Source of the DNA: Bombiscardovia apis
GTDB taxonomy: Bacteria > Actinomycetota > Actinomycetes > Actinomycetales > Bifidobacteriaceae
Length of the DNA: 64,000 nucleotides
Assembly: GCF_033095945.1 (NCBI RefSeq)
Contig: NZ_AP026800.1
Coordinates: forward strand, 992,001-1,056,000
Direction: 5' to 3'
The translations under genes were made by a program, and so were the position numbers. The notes beneath the pieces are model-generated. The model did no database searches. It was not told where the DNA came from and saw nothing but the letters and a program-made list of their open reading frames with translations. Each line of letters begins with the position of its first letter. Positions within the stretch are counted from its first letter, which is position 1. Shown here in pieces: positions 1 through 8,458 of this stretch.

Positions 1-353
1 TGGTAGTGCTCTACAACTTGGGTGTGCTCAACTACTCGGAAGAAGAGCGCCAATATGCCACTATGCGAGTATTAGGCTTCCGCCAAGGTCAGATTCGCTC
101 TTCAATTCTCAGAGAGAACTGCTCTCTGTCGGTAATTGGCTGGCTGCTCGGTATTCCTGCCGCAATAGCTTTCCTCAAGATATACCTAGGTTCGGTTGCT
201 TCTTCGACGATGGCTTTTAACCCTGAGCTTTCTCCCACCGATCTTGGCTTGGCAAGCCTCCTGACATTAGGCAGCTCAGTATTGGTAGCGCTCGTAGTGA
301 GTCGTCGGGTCAAACGTATCGACATGGCACAGGCCTTAATGGCAGGCGAGTAA
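1..353 (+). CDS. FtsX-like ABC permease, C-terminal fragment
   Basis: This is the C-terminal end of a longer gene that begins before the window; the frame is open from the first full codon at position 3. The visible part of about 116 residues has the FtsX/MacB permease pattern: a short conserved stretch reading ATMRVLGF, then two or three hydrophobic segments, and a basic cytoplasmic end (RRVKRIDMAQAL). FtsX-type permeases pair with an ATPase of the LolD/MacB type and act in export or cell-envelope remodelling. The ATPase is not in the window. The family call is good; the substrate is unknown. Confidence 0.75.
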   Translation, partial: VVLYNLGVLNYSEEERQYATMRVLGFRQGQIRSSILRENCSLSVIGWLLGIPAAIAFLKIYLGSVASSTMAFNPELSPTDLGLASLLTLGSSVLVALVVSRRVKRIDMAQALMAGE

Positions 354-378
354 GAGTCGTTTGGCGCGGTTTTATCAG

Positions 379-409
379 CTCCGAGTCCTAGATTCTTCAG
401 GACTCGGAG
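379..409. terminator. Bidirectional hairpin terminator between convergent genes
   Basis: Two perfect 11-base arms (379-389 and 399-409) are separated by a 9-base loop. The hairpin lies between the FtsX-type gene and the convergent membrane gene. The stop codon of the minus-strand gene (397-399) falls at the loop/stem edge, so its last codons are encoded in one arm. There is no long T run on either side. Confidence 0.6.
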
Positions 410-894
410 GGTGAACTGCGTCTGTGTTCGTCAGGGCCACTGCTGTGTTGCCGCTTTTCGAGCCAGTCAAAGAGTCTGAGGAGGCAGAAGTTCATCAGTA
501 GGGAGAGTGCGGTGGTCATTAGTGCGGCTGGTAGCAGGGCGCGAGTATCTTCAAAGAATGGGTAGAGCAAGCCCATTAGGATAAGCATGCCCGTAACTTC
601 GCTGCATATTGTTGTAGACCAACTCTTGCCGAAATTGTTGCGAAACAGCATGGTAATAACGCTGTCTACTACGTCAGTAGCTACGAAGAAAGCGAGGAAA
701 GCACCAATTGCTCCCAATACGGCAGCCCACCCGTGTACCCACGACCGCCAGCTACCACATGGCAATACAGCATGAGCCAAACTAATTCCCCCGGAAAAAG
801 GAAGCACCTGCCCCAAGACAATAGACCCAAAGAATCCTATTCCAATAGCTGTATCCGATACTATCCATCCCGATTTGTTGTCATCAGATGTCAT
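397..894 (-). CDS. Hypothetical polytopic membrane protein
   Basis: I do not recognise this protein. It has about 165 residues with roughly four hydrophobic segments and an acidic, Ser/Pro/His-rich C-terminus. I chose the ATG at 892-894 because a purine-rich ribosome site (GGGGGTGAG) precedes it; an upstream in-frame ATG at 960 would add 22 residues with no such site and lies deeper inside the upstream gene. It overlaps the end of the upstream membrane gene by 11 bases, so the two are probably translated together and may form one complex. Confidence 0.6.
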   Translation of the reverse strand: MTSDDNKSGWIVSDTAIGIGFFGSIVLGQVLPFSGGISLAHAVLPCGSWRSWVHGWAAVLGAIGAFLAFFVATDVVDSVITMLFRNNFGKSWSTTICSEVTGMLILMGLLYPFFEDTRALLPAALMTTALSLLMNFCLLRLFDWLEKRQHSSGPDEHRRSSPSES

Positions 895-1564
895 GCTCAC
901 CCCCGTCATCACCAGCTTCATGAGAGATATCTTTAGCCTCCGACACTTCTTGCTGGTCATTGTCTTCGTCTACAGAAGATGGATGCCAACCTAACCGGTT
1001 GACGCCGTGCTCCTTATTGAATTGGTCGAGGCGTTGAGCGGCCTGATTTCGCCTGTCTTTCTTAATGTCTGCGGCCATATTTTGTAAAACAACGTGTGAC
1101 TGTGCAACTTTGTCTCGCACGTCGTCAGGTGTGCCTGCGTCTGGAGCAAAAATGAGCCTGTCAGCCAGCACTGCTAACGCAAGTAAAGCACTCATTGCTA
1201 ACTGTTGCTGCCATGTGTCTGCCAGCCAATACCCTACTGCCCAAGTTGCTACCGCTGTTGCAACTATCTCCGCAAATATTTCTGCCTTCCCAGTCGGTAA
1301 ATCACGACGCTCTTTTATACACCAGTGGCGCATTAAACTGGCGTTACAGACAGCACAAATTACTGTGGAGACAACTATATACTGCGTTAAGCGCCCAAGG
1401 GGAAGATATGTTACATCTATCAGCTTCCCCAAAACCCAAGCAATCGGCAGCTCTACCACAAGATATATAAGCCCCAGCGTGAAACGGCCAATGACTTGAT
1501 AGTGAAAGGCAAGCGGTTCCCAGGCATCCCCGGCTGTATTAACGTTCTTTCGTTCCTCTTTCAT
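884..1564 (-). CDS. Hypothetical membrane protein, first gene of a pair
   Basis: This 226-residue protein is not recognised. It has about four hydrophobic segments (near residues 25-50, 60-75, 95-115 and 120-140) followed by a long hydrophilic tail of about 85 residues that is charged and ends in an acidic, His-containing stretch. The start has a GGAAGAG ribosome site at a normal distance. It overlaps the following membrane gene by 11 bases, which argues for an operon of two. Function cannot be inferred from sequence or neighbours. Confidence 0.6.
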   Translation of the reverse strand: MKEERKNVNTAGDAWEPLAFHYQVIGRFTLGLIYLVVELPIAWVLGKLIDVTYLPLGRLTQYIVVSTVICAVCNASLMRHWCIKERRDLPTGKAEIFAEIVATAVATWAVGYWLADTWQQQLAMSALLALAVLADRLIFAPDAGTPDDVRDKVAQSHVVLQNMAADIKKDRRNQAAQRLDQFNKEHGVNRLGWHPSSVDEDNDQQEVSEAKDISHEAGDDGGEHDI

Positions 1565-1871
1565 TGTGCATCTCTTCCGTTGGTAAATAGTGCTTGTTCC
1601 AGCCCAACTTCCTACTTTTAGTCATTATCGACTCAGTTGCACAGCTGTTGTACCTGAACCCTAAACGGACCTTAGAGTTGACTGTACATCATAAGCGCCC
1701 TACTAGCCAGCACATAACACATTTCTGGCATCGGAGGACCGATAATTGATAACGATGGTGACTATATCCGCTAAAGATGTCGGACGTTACTCTTGATGCA
1801 TGGGTTGAGGTGGCAGAGGGCTACTATATGTCATATATAAAGATGTTCGCCTTCGTAAAGGCTAGGTTATT
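1565..1871. other. Intergenic stretch of 307 bases between divergent genes
   Basis: This region separates the minus-strand membrane gene pair from the plus-strand PEBP pseudogene, so it should hold two divergent promoters. It contains AT-rich stretches near 1825-1845. I see no convincing promoter, operator, repeat or small gene in it. Confidence 0.4.
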
Positions 1872-2343
1872 ATGACTACTCAGGCTCCGTTTACGCTGAT
1901 ATGCGACGGAATTGATGAAAACCAGCGCTTCAAGATTGACCATACCGGCCGCGGAGAAGACCTCTCCCCCAGCTTTCGCCTGCAAAACCTGCCTGAGCAG
2001 GCGCAGACCCTAGCACTGGTATTACGAGACGAATCTCACCCACTCTTTGGTTCAATGACCCATTGGCTTATCTGGAACCTGCCCGTGGCTGACACTATTC
2101 CTTCCAGCATTCCTCACGGCACCAACCCCGACATTGGTCAGGCTCGGCAAGGCCTGGCCTACGGTTGGCACCGCTATCGAGGGCCCAAACCTCCAAAAGG
2201 GAAGTTCCCACCGCTACAGCTTCACCGCTTACGCAGTCAGCCGATCTCTCCAACTCAGCCCCCAACCTACCTACCGCCAACTCCTCGCAGCTCTCAAAAG
2301 CAAAACCCTAGCCACCGCCAGCACCCATGGTTTCTACGAGTAA
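1872..2343 (+). pseudogene. YbhB/YbcL (PEBP) family protein, frameshifted
   Basis: The first ~110 residues match the phosphatidylethanolamine-binding / Raf-kinase-inhibitor-like family found in bacteria as YbhB and YbcL, including a typical run THWLIWNLP and a GPKPPKG loop. Right after that loop the frame is lost: the family's expected continuation (HRYSFTAYAV, then LLAALK and a terminal GFYE) is found one frame over and stops at 2343. A single extra base in the A4G3 run at 2195-2201 explains the shift. Corrected, the protein would be about 156 residues, near the family's usual length. Uncorrected, the frame runs to 2375 with a Pro/Ser-rich nonsense tail. It is either a recent pseudogene or a sequencing error. 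Confidence 0.8.
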
Positions 2344-2490
2344 ACCGTTCACAGCATTCGCGACTTTACGAGTGATTGTGATGTATGACTAGGCAGATTA
2401 CAGAGTTCTTCCTCTATCTCAATATGTGGTCCAAGTCGAAGACTTACTCTGAGCGGCGAGTAGGGTGAAGTAATGACATACACATTACTG

Positions 2491-2501
2491 CCCCCCCCCC
2501 C
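2491..2501. repeat. Poly-C tract of 11 bases
   Basis: Eleven consecutive C residues lie 34 bases before the ATG of the truncated MFS gene. The tract is outside the reading frame (an in-frame stop at 2524-2526 separates them), so length change could affect promoter spacing or mRNA 5' structure, not the protein. Confidence 0.85.
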
Positions 2502-2535
2502 AAGACTTGATTGTTCGTTTGTATAAGAGCCTACG

Positions 2536-2862
2536 ATGAGTGCCCGTTTAAGTGCTACAACAACCGCTTTGAGCTCAGTACTTGCCGCACACACGTTCTC
2601 TGTCATCGGCAACACTATAACCGTATTCGCTATGCCCTTCTTAGTGCGGTCATTAGGAGGTAGCGCTGCCGATGTCGGCCTCGCCACAGCGGTTGCGACT
2701 ATACCTGTCGTCGTTGGTGGCCCCTTGAGTGGAGTGTTGATTGACTGGCTGGGTCCGCGAAGGTTTAGCATCTTCTCTGATCTCATTTCAGGCTTAACCG
2801 TGTTGGCAATTGCTTTACTCAGCAGCAGCGATGATACCCCTGCTCGATACGGCATGGAATAA
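2536..2862 (+). pseudogene. MFS transporter, truncated to the N-terminal third
   Basis: The 108-residue frame holds the first three or so membrane segments of a major facilitator transporter, including the loop-2/3 pattern DWLGPRRF that follows segment 2. It then stops, whereas MFS proteins need about 400 residues and 12 segments. No rest of the transporter is found downstream. It is best read as a decayed gene left by a deletion; a functional short protein is unlikely. A weak ribosome site (AAGAG) precedes the ATG. Confidence 0.7.
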
Positions 2863-2973
2863 TGCGGACACTACGCAGAATTTCACCACTTAGAGCAAGC
2901 TATACAACCATTTTTAACGCTTGAACGACAGCTTGAGACGCTTAACGAACGGTTGGAGAACCTACATACGTAA
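2863..2973 (+). pseudogene. Open C-terminal remnant, coiled-coil-like
   Basis: Directly after the stop of the MFS fragment the same frame stays open for 36 codons and ends with TAA at 2971-2973. The peptide is rich in Leu, Glu and Arg with a heptad-like pattern (LERQLETLNERLENL), unlike random sequence. It has no start of its own and is probably the tail of another gene joined to the MFS fragment by a deletion. The parent family is not recognised. Confidence 0.35.
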
Positions 2974-4422
2974 GATGTTGGTGCGGGAGTAGTAGATGTC
3001 GCCGGCTCGGGGGTATTCTCCGGTGAGTTGAGGGATCGTGACGAAGCGGAGATTGTCGTTGCTATCTCTAAGCTGGTCAATAATTTGCGGGAGGGCATCT
3101 ACCGTGTGCTGGTAGGCGTCATGCATGAGGATTATTGCACCAGGGCGAGCTTGGCTCAGCACTTTCTCCTGCACGGAAAGAGTGCTGGCCTGGGCGGACC
3201 AGTCGTAGCTGTCGACGTTGTAAAGAGCGATACCCGCCCCGAGTTGGTCGCTGAGATTAGTGCGGCTCTCCTCGTTGACTGCACCATGCGGCGGGCGCAC
3301 TAAGTTGACTGGTCGACCAGTAGCTGAGCGGATAGCAGTAGCAGTTTCTACAAATTCTTTCCGCTGGCTTTGTTGGGCAGTTATACTCGTGAAATCTGCG
3401 TGGCTCCAAGTATGGCTGCCCACTGGGAAACCTCGTTGGCCAATCTCGGTGAGTATATCCTTGCCGTTAGTATCAATTTGTTGACCGATTGAGAAAAAGC
3501 TAGCTATTGCATGCTTTTCTTGCAATACGCTAAGTATGTCAAGACTGACCGGGCTAGGGCCATCGTCAAAAGTGAGCGCCATGCAATTTTGATGGCTACA
3601 ATCAATGCTTGCTTTGCGATTTTGCGATTGCACTACCATGTCAGCCGCTTGGTACAAGCCCAGTCTGACTACTTCAAACTCGTGGCGAAGTACTTGAGTC
3701 GGCTCCCGAGACAGCAGCAGCTTTGCTTCTTGTATTGACTTCAATAAGTCTTCGCGCACCACTTCCTTATCGACATCTCCCTTGGAATCCTCAAAGAGCG
3801 CATCCATGCCAGGTAGTAGTGCATCGAGTCTGCCCCGAGATACTGCTGTTGCCTGAGGATTTCTGTCAAGCACTGCGCCTTCTATTGGGGAGAAGGTTTT
3901 GCTGAGCTCCTGTATCTGTTGAATAGCTTCGAGCGTTGTATCTTTAGAAGTCTGCGCTTGCCTACGTAGGCTCCACAGTGGGCGCTGCGGTTGGCAATTT
4001 GCCACTCGTTCTTGTTGTGCTGGCGATGTGTTTTGTGGCTGTCTTTTGAGCAAGGTTTGGGCCTTCTTCAGTTGCTGTTGCCCTAAGCTATCAGCTTGGC
4101 CTGCTAGACTCTCGGCTTCTTGTAAGAGTTTAGAATCATCACCCCAAAGCTGAGCTAAATGCTCCTCACTGATGTTAGCTGAATTGCCCCATTCTACGCA
4201 GTCCGCTACCGCCCGTCGAACCGAACGATACAGCGGCCTATAGGTTACAGCTGCCATGAGGCCCAACAATGCTACGATAACCAGCGCTGCGATAAGTACT
4301 TTGCGCCTGCGGACTGACTTGCGCTGCGACGGATCTATTTGGGCTGCACCAAGCGCACCAGCAGTCGGTTGTTCAACCGGCTGGCCCTGTTCGTAGCTTC
4401 CATCAGCCATACCTACACTCAT
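2962..4422 (-). CDS. Membrane-anchored polysaccharide deacetylase (NodB domain)
   Basis: The protein has 486 residues: a short cytoplasmic part, one membrane segment (about 42-61), a long helical linker rich in Gln and Leu (about 80-265), and a C-terminal NodB carbohydrate-esterase-4 domain. The family's motifs are all visible: TFDDGPS at 284-290, the metal-binding SHTWSH at 336-341, RPPHG at 376-380, an Asp/Trp motif near 404-408 and LMHD at 432-435. Such enzymes remove acetyl groups from peptidoglycan or other cell-wall sugars, often giving lysozyme resistance; the exact substrate is not shown. A second ATG five codons in is an equally good start. Confidence 0.9.
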   Translation of the reverse strand: MSVGMADGSYEQGQPVEQPTAGALGAAQIDPSQRKSVRRRKVLIAALVIVALLGLMAAVTYRPLYRSVRRAVADCVEWGNSANISEEHLAQLWGDDSKLLQEAESLAGQADSLGQQQLKKAQTLLKRQPQNTSPAQQERVANCQPQRPLWSLRRQAQTSKDTTLEAIQQIQELSKTFSPIEGAVLDRNPQATAVSRGRLDALLPGMDALFEDSKGDVDKEVVREDLLKSIQEAKLLLSREPTQVLRHEFEVVRLGLYQAADMVVQSQNRKASIDCSHQNCMALTFDDGPSPVSLDILSVLQEKHAIASFFSIGQQIDTNGKDILTEIGQRGFPVGSHTWSHADFTSITAQQSQRKEFVETATAIRSATGRPVNLVRPPHGAVNEESRTNLSDQLGAGIALYNVDSYDWSAQASTLSVQEKVLSQARPGAIILMHDAYQHTVDALPQIIDQLRDSNDNLRFVTIPQLTGEYPRAGDIYYSRTNILRM

Positions 4423-4514
4423 TTCACTATTGCTTCAATGAGCCCCCTGTGTAGCGCTGCCTTGCACATACAACCATTATAGGTTATGCCAAGGGTAAAG
4501 CCGCTCGGTATAGT

Positions 4515-6428
4515 TCAACGCTTGCAAGTAAAGCGATATAGCGCCCAATCGTGAGCGAAAGAGCCCTGAGCGCTAAAATCTGCGACTTTGACTAAAGCGC
4601 CCGATTCTAGATACGCCTGAATGTGATTTTGGTCGTGGAAGGGATCGTATTGCCCCTTGAAGGTGTACGCACTGAGACTGTGAGCCTGCGGGCCCATGCT
4701 CAGGAAATACTTCTCCCCACTAGGCTCTACTAGGCAGACGGTGTTGAGGAGCGTTGCCGGGTCTGCGCTCGCGAAGGCCTGCTCCACCTGCATGAAAATG
4801 GCGCCGTTCTTCTCCGTCATCGGATTATAAATCGGATAGAGCATGTTAGCACCAAAAACGGTAGCGCCATACATGGAACCGTTAAGCGGATCAGAAATAA
4901 TAGTGGCCTTCGTGCCGGTAATAGCAACGACTTCTCGGAGCACTTGCATCTTAGATTGGGTCAGCTGCTCATAAGGGTCTTCGTTTTCTAGAATAGTGCT
5001 CTCGTTAATTTGGTCTGCGAGCTCTTGGCGGCCGGGATTGTGAATCTGGCATCCACACAGCACCAAGGCCACTAGCACGACGGAGCACAGTGTAAGCCAA
5101 GGCTGCCGAGCCGGTACGCGCATACCAGCTATAGCACACAGGGCAAAGCAGATAAGCGGTATAAGGGCGAAGGGAATAATGGTCAGTGGCCGCGTTTCGG
5201 TGCGATACCAAGCCCCAGCCATGATATTCGGGAACCAACCAGTCAAGGCGGTGGAGCAGACATATACTAGGGCCACAAGAGCAGCCGATAGCAACAAAGC
5301 GAGAGCATGCACCCGAGCGTGTGGAAGACTAGTGAGCTGGGGCTTCACCACTAGCGCGATAGCGATAACAATAGCTGTCACAACAAGCGCCGCCATTGCC
5401 CAACCAGCCGGGCCAGATACGTTGTCAGTGATGAAGCGCCCCAAAGCTTCGGGCACAGTTCGATTGGGCTGATAGGTGTGGAACCAGTCTCCAGGATTGC
5501 CATAGCGGCTAGATTTGTAGGAAGCTTTCATGTAGAAGAGGAAAGCCACTGCACCGAGTAAGACGAGAACGGCCATGCCCGCAATCCACTTCCAAGGCAA
5601 GCGCAGGAGAATAAACGGCACCATGAGCAGGAGCCATGTGAAAATGATTCTAGGATGCGCAAAAAGGCATAACACCGCTAAAGCTGCGGTAATGAGCAGC
5701 CAACGCAGGGTCGTCTTTGCTGGGGTGCGTTTCAGCTGTGCCAAGCAGTCCAGCAAGCGCAGAGTCGCGTAGAGCCAGAAAGGCAAAAGACTCGTAGCCA
5801 GGCCGTATGCAATAAGCGGCCCGACCGCCAACATAGTGAAAGGATGTGCCGGTGAGGAAACTGCCAGTATGGGCACCAGTACTGCCATGAGACAGGAGAA
5901 TGGGCGCCAGCCGAGAGCGCGACTGGAAGCGCTGGCAGTAGCATCATCGCCTGGCGCACGCTGACTTTGAAGGCCGTCCACTTGTCTAGTCCAATACGTT
6001 GATAAGAGCAGCACGCCAGCAGGCCACACCAAGCCAGAAGTTGCAATCCAAATAATGTTGAAAGCCGCATAGATACTGACTTGAATCCCGAAGAGCGCCC
6101 CCAGCTTTATCAGCCCCGCAGCCAACAGGTGGAACATGGGCGGATAGTAAGCATCATTGGGCCACAGTCGGCCGGCGGCACCCACGCCCTCGTTCAAAAT
6201 CTTACGAATAAAGTAATAGTGGGCTGGCGCGTCAATCTCGTGAATAGGCAGATTCCAAGCCGCGCCGAAGCGAGAAAACCAAGTTAGGACTATTGAGAAA
6301 GCAAGCAATACTCCGACGACTGAGCTTAGAGGCAGGGCCGCCCGACGTAGCACGCGAGCGCTCCCTCCCCCATTTCCCAGGGAATGCTCCAAAGCTGCTT
6401 TTTCACGAGAATCGTCTTCTTGCCTCAT
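4515..6428 (-). CDS. Large polytopic membrane protein (DUF6541-like)
   Basis: The protein has 637 residues and about 12 to 14 hydrophobic segments, with a hydrophilic C-terminal domain of about 180 residues. The first extracellular loop after segment 1 has an acidic motif (HEIDAPAHYYF), which resembles the loop-1 acidic site of GT-C-fold lipid-dependent glycosyltransferases. The general pattern matches actinobacterial DUF6541 proteins. It could transfer sugars to envelope polymers from a polyprenyl carrier. It follows the deacetylase gene on the same strand, which supports an envelope role. The fold and function are inferred. Confidence 0.7.
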   Translation of the reverse strand: MRQEDDSREKAALEHSLGNGGGSARVLRRAALPLSSVVGVLLAFSIVLTWFSRFGAAWNLPIHEIDAPAHYYFIRKILNEGVGAAGRLWPNDAYYPPMFHLLAAGLIKLGALFGIQVSIYAAFNIIWIATSGLVWPAGVLLLSTYWTRQVDGLQSQRAPGDDATASASSRALGWRPFSCLMAVLVPILAVSSPAHPFTMLAVGPLIAYGLATSLLPFWLYATLRLLDCLAQLKRTPAKTTLRWLLITAALAVLCLFAHPRIIFTWLLLMVPFILLRLPWKWIAGMAVLVLLGAVAFLFYMKASYKSSRYGNPGDWFHTYQPNRTVPEALGRFITDNVSGPAGWAMAALVVTAIVIAIALVVKPQLTSLPHARVHALALLLSAALVALVYVCSTALTGWFPNIMAGAWYRTETRPLTIIPFALIPLICFALCAIAGMRVPARQPWLTLCSVVLVALVLCGCQIHNPGRQELADQINESTILENEDPYEQLTQSKMQVLREVVAITGTKATIISDPLNGSMYGATVFGANMLYPIYNPMTEKNGAIFMQVEQAFASADPATLLNTVCLVEPSGEKYFLSMGPQAHSLSAYTFKGQYDPFHDQNHIQAYLESGALVKVADFSAQGSFAHDWALYRFTCKR

Positions 6429-6638
6429 GTGCTCGATTCTACTGGCTGGTGCGTAATTAGAACGAGCAGCTAGAAGGAGCTAGTAGCAAGCCTCGAATTA
6501 TACCCAATTTCTGTTTGAACGATTCAATAGGAAAGCGTGGATGCTTGCTTGTTGAGTGGGTTTATCTCTGATAGCCTTGGGGGAACTCGAACAAGAGATG
6601 TAATCAAGCGTGGGGGCGCACTGGACTAGGAGACCACC

Positions 6639-6995
6639 ATGAGACCACGTCAACGACTCGATGCCAGCGTTACCATCTGTTTCGTGCTCTTCTGCTTGGC
6701 CACGGCACTCGCAATCAGTGCAGCATGCTTCCTGTCGTTGAGCTCTGTAAGCCTCTTTGCCTATCCCCTGCTTTGGGTTCTCATGTATGGCGCACTGTCG
6801 CTCGCTAAAGTTGAGAGCACCCGCAAAAAGCAAGTCCTGACCATTGCCGGATTCTGCTTCGCCACAGCCCTCATCCTAGCCAAGCTAATCCACGCCTTTA
6901 CCGGCAACATCACCCCAGCGCTCCTCTCCTACGCAGTCCTGTGGCTAGTCCTCCTAGCCCTCCTCACCGCAACCGCCCGCCGACAAGCGGCCTAG
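6639..6995 (+). CDS. Small membrane protein with four hydrophobic segments
   Basis: The 118-residue frame starts with a good ribosome site (AGGAGA, five bases before ATG). It encodes four evenly spaced hydrophobic segments (about 10-32, 38-56, 63-83 and 90-112) with short basic loops. No family is recognised. It stands alone between two minus-strand genes. Confidence 0.65.
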   Translation: MRPRQRLDASVTICFVLFCLATALAISAACFLSLSSVSLFAYPLLWVLMYGALSLAKVESTRKKQVLTIAGFCFATALILAKLIHAFTGNITPALLSYAVLWLVLLALLTATARRQAA

Positions 6996-7023
6996 CAGCT
7001 CCGGTACATATCGTAGATTAGTG

Positions 7024-8229
7024 CTACCCTTTTTGATCTGATTTGCCTGCTATTACCAGCCAGAGGGTTGCGAATACAAACAGTGCCATGCTGACAGCTA
7101 TCGCAGTAGCCAGCAAATTCTTGTCAGCAGCCCAGCCGATAAGCGGGTTAAGCAACAATGCAATCAGACTTCCCAAAGAACTTGCAATGTTAAGCACTGT
7201 GGCGCGCTGCTTGGAAGGAATAAACTGATTTGCCAAGGCCGTTGCTACTGGAGCTTTGCCATGCATCCCAGCCACAATGAGGAGCATACCTAGTCCTACT
7301 GCAAGGGCGGATGGAAGAATCATCATGGCAAAGCCTAAACCAGCGAGCGCAAAAGCTGAGAAGAGCGCCAGGGTACACCCCAGCTTCTTCTCAATCGCTG
7401 CCGCACAGGTGTTGTAGACCGCTGCTGCAATAAGGCTCAAAGCCGCGAACATTCCCCAATATTTGATTGCTAACCCGTTGCGCTGGTAAAACGGCTGATT
7501 TAGAGTGTATACCGCATTGAAAAGCGCAAACGAAGCGCTGGATCCAATAGTTACATAGGCAAGTGTTGGTGAATTGTACAGGAGCCGCAATCCTGCAAGC
7601 AAATCTTTCCAAGACGTTCTGGCAGAGAGCTTGCCTTCGTTCTGTGGCGCAGGCGAAGCAGGTAGCTGTAGCATCAGTACTGCACCCATGATTGATGCGA
7701 CGGCTGTAGCGTATGCAGGATAGGCCAGATTGCTCTGGGCCAGCCACGCGCCTGCCAGTGAGGATAGCAGTCCAGCAAGCAACTCTAATACGCTCAGGTG
7801 AGCAAAAACAGAGACCGCTTGAGTATCGGCTGACTCCCCCAACTGCTCATACACGTATGCTTCAAAAATGCCAGAGAGTAGAGCAATACTGAACCCGCTG
7901 AGACTATACGAACAAGCGAAACCGAAAAAGTCATGAGCAAGAGCAAACAATACTTTAGAAGCAGCATCGAGTGCAAAACCAGCGATAAGAGGCCAGCGGC
8001 GGTCTATACGGTCGGAGATGATGCCGGAGGGAATCTCCAGAATCATAATGGAAAATAAGAGAATGCTCTCCAGAGTAAAAATATGGCTGTAGCCTAATCC
8101 ACGTGAAGCAAGATACACCGTGGAAACTGGTGAGTAGAAGAGCAAAAACGTGGCAATTTGGCCCACTGCAAGTATTGCAAGTGCAGGCGAGCGCCACAAT
8201 ATAGAGGCTGAAGCAAGCCACTGTTTCAT
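7024..8229 (-). CDS. MFS transporter
   Basis: The protein has 401 residues with 12 hydrophobic segments in two halves. The loop between segments 2 and 3 carries the MFS motif in the form GIISDRIDRRWPL. Its start has a strong ribosome site (GGAGG). MFS proteins of this kind use ion gradients to export drugs or import small solutes; the substrate cannot be told. It converges with the small membrane gene and is followed on the same strand side by nothing obviously linked. Confidence 0.85.
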   Translation of the reverse strand: MKQWLASASILWRSPALAILAVGQIATFLLFYSPVSTVYLASRGLGYSHIFTLESILLFSIMILEIPSGIISDRIDRRWPLIAGFALDAASKVLFALAHDFFGFACSYSLSGFSIALLSGIFEAYVYEQLGESADTQAVSVFAHLSVLELLAGLLSSLAGAWLAQSNLAYPAYATAVASIMGAVLMLQLPASPAPQNEGKLSARTSWKDLLAGLRLLYNSPTLAYVTIGSSASFALFNAVYTLNQPFYQRNGLAIKYWGMFAALSLIAAAVYNTCAAAIEKKLGCTLALFSAFALAGLGFAMMILPSALAVGLGMLLIVAGMHGKAPVATALANQFIPSKQRATVLNIASSLGSLIALLLNPLIGWAADKNLLATAIAVSMALFVFATLWLVIAGKSDQKG

Positions 8230-8396
8230 AGCTCAAACCTCCGGCCAGTCAGGCTCAAGCATGAGCTGCCCTGCTCAGCTGACGAGGCCTGGTATTGCTG
8301 AGCTTCGTGATGGTTCTAGTAATCAGGCTTCATGGGTTGTCCTTCTTTCAGCACATTTAGTGTTGCTTCAGTCTACGCGAGAATATCCTCATCGCA

Positions 8397-8434
8397 CAAG
8401 CTGCTGTCTAGGAGAATACAAGCACAGCAGCTTG
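8397..8434. terminator. Hairpin downstream of the deaminase gene
   Basis: Perfect 11-base arms (8397-8407 and 8424-8434) surround a 16-base loop. The hairpin lies 25 bases after the stop codon of the minus-strand deaminase gene. No T run follows, so termination may be weak or the stem may protect the mRNA end. Confidence 0.45.
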
Positions 8435-8458
8435 AGGCAGAGGCTTGGCTTTCTAGGC

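Noticed and set aside
8230..8458. Possible gene or gene remnant between the MFS and deaminase genes
   Set aside because: The plus-strand frames here are short extensions from antisense regions with no protein-like features; only a hairpin is supported.
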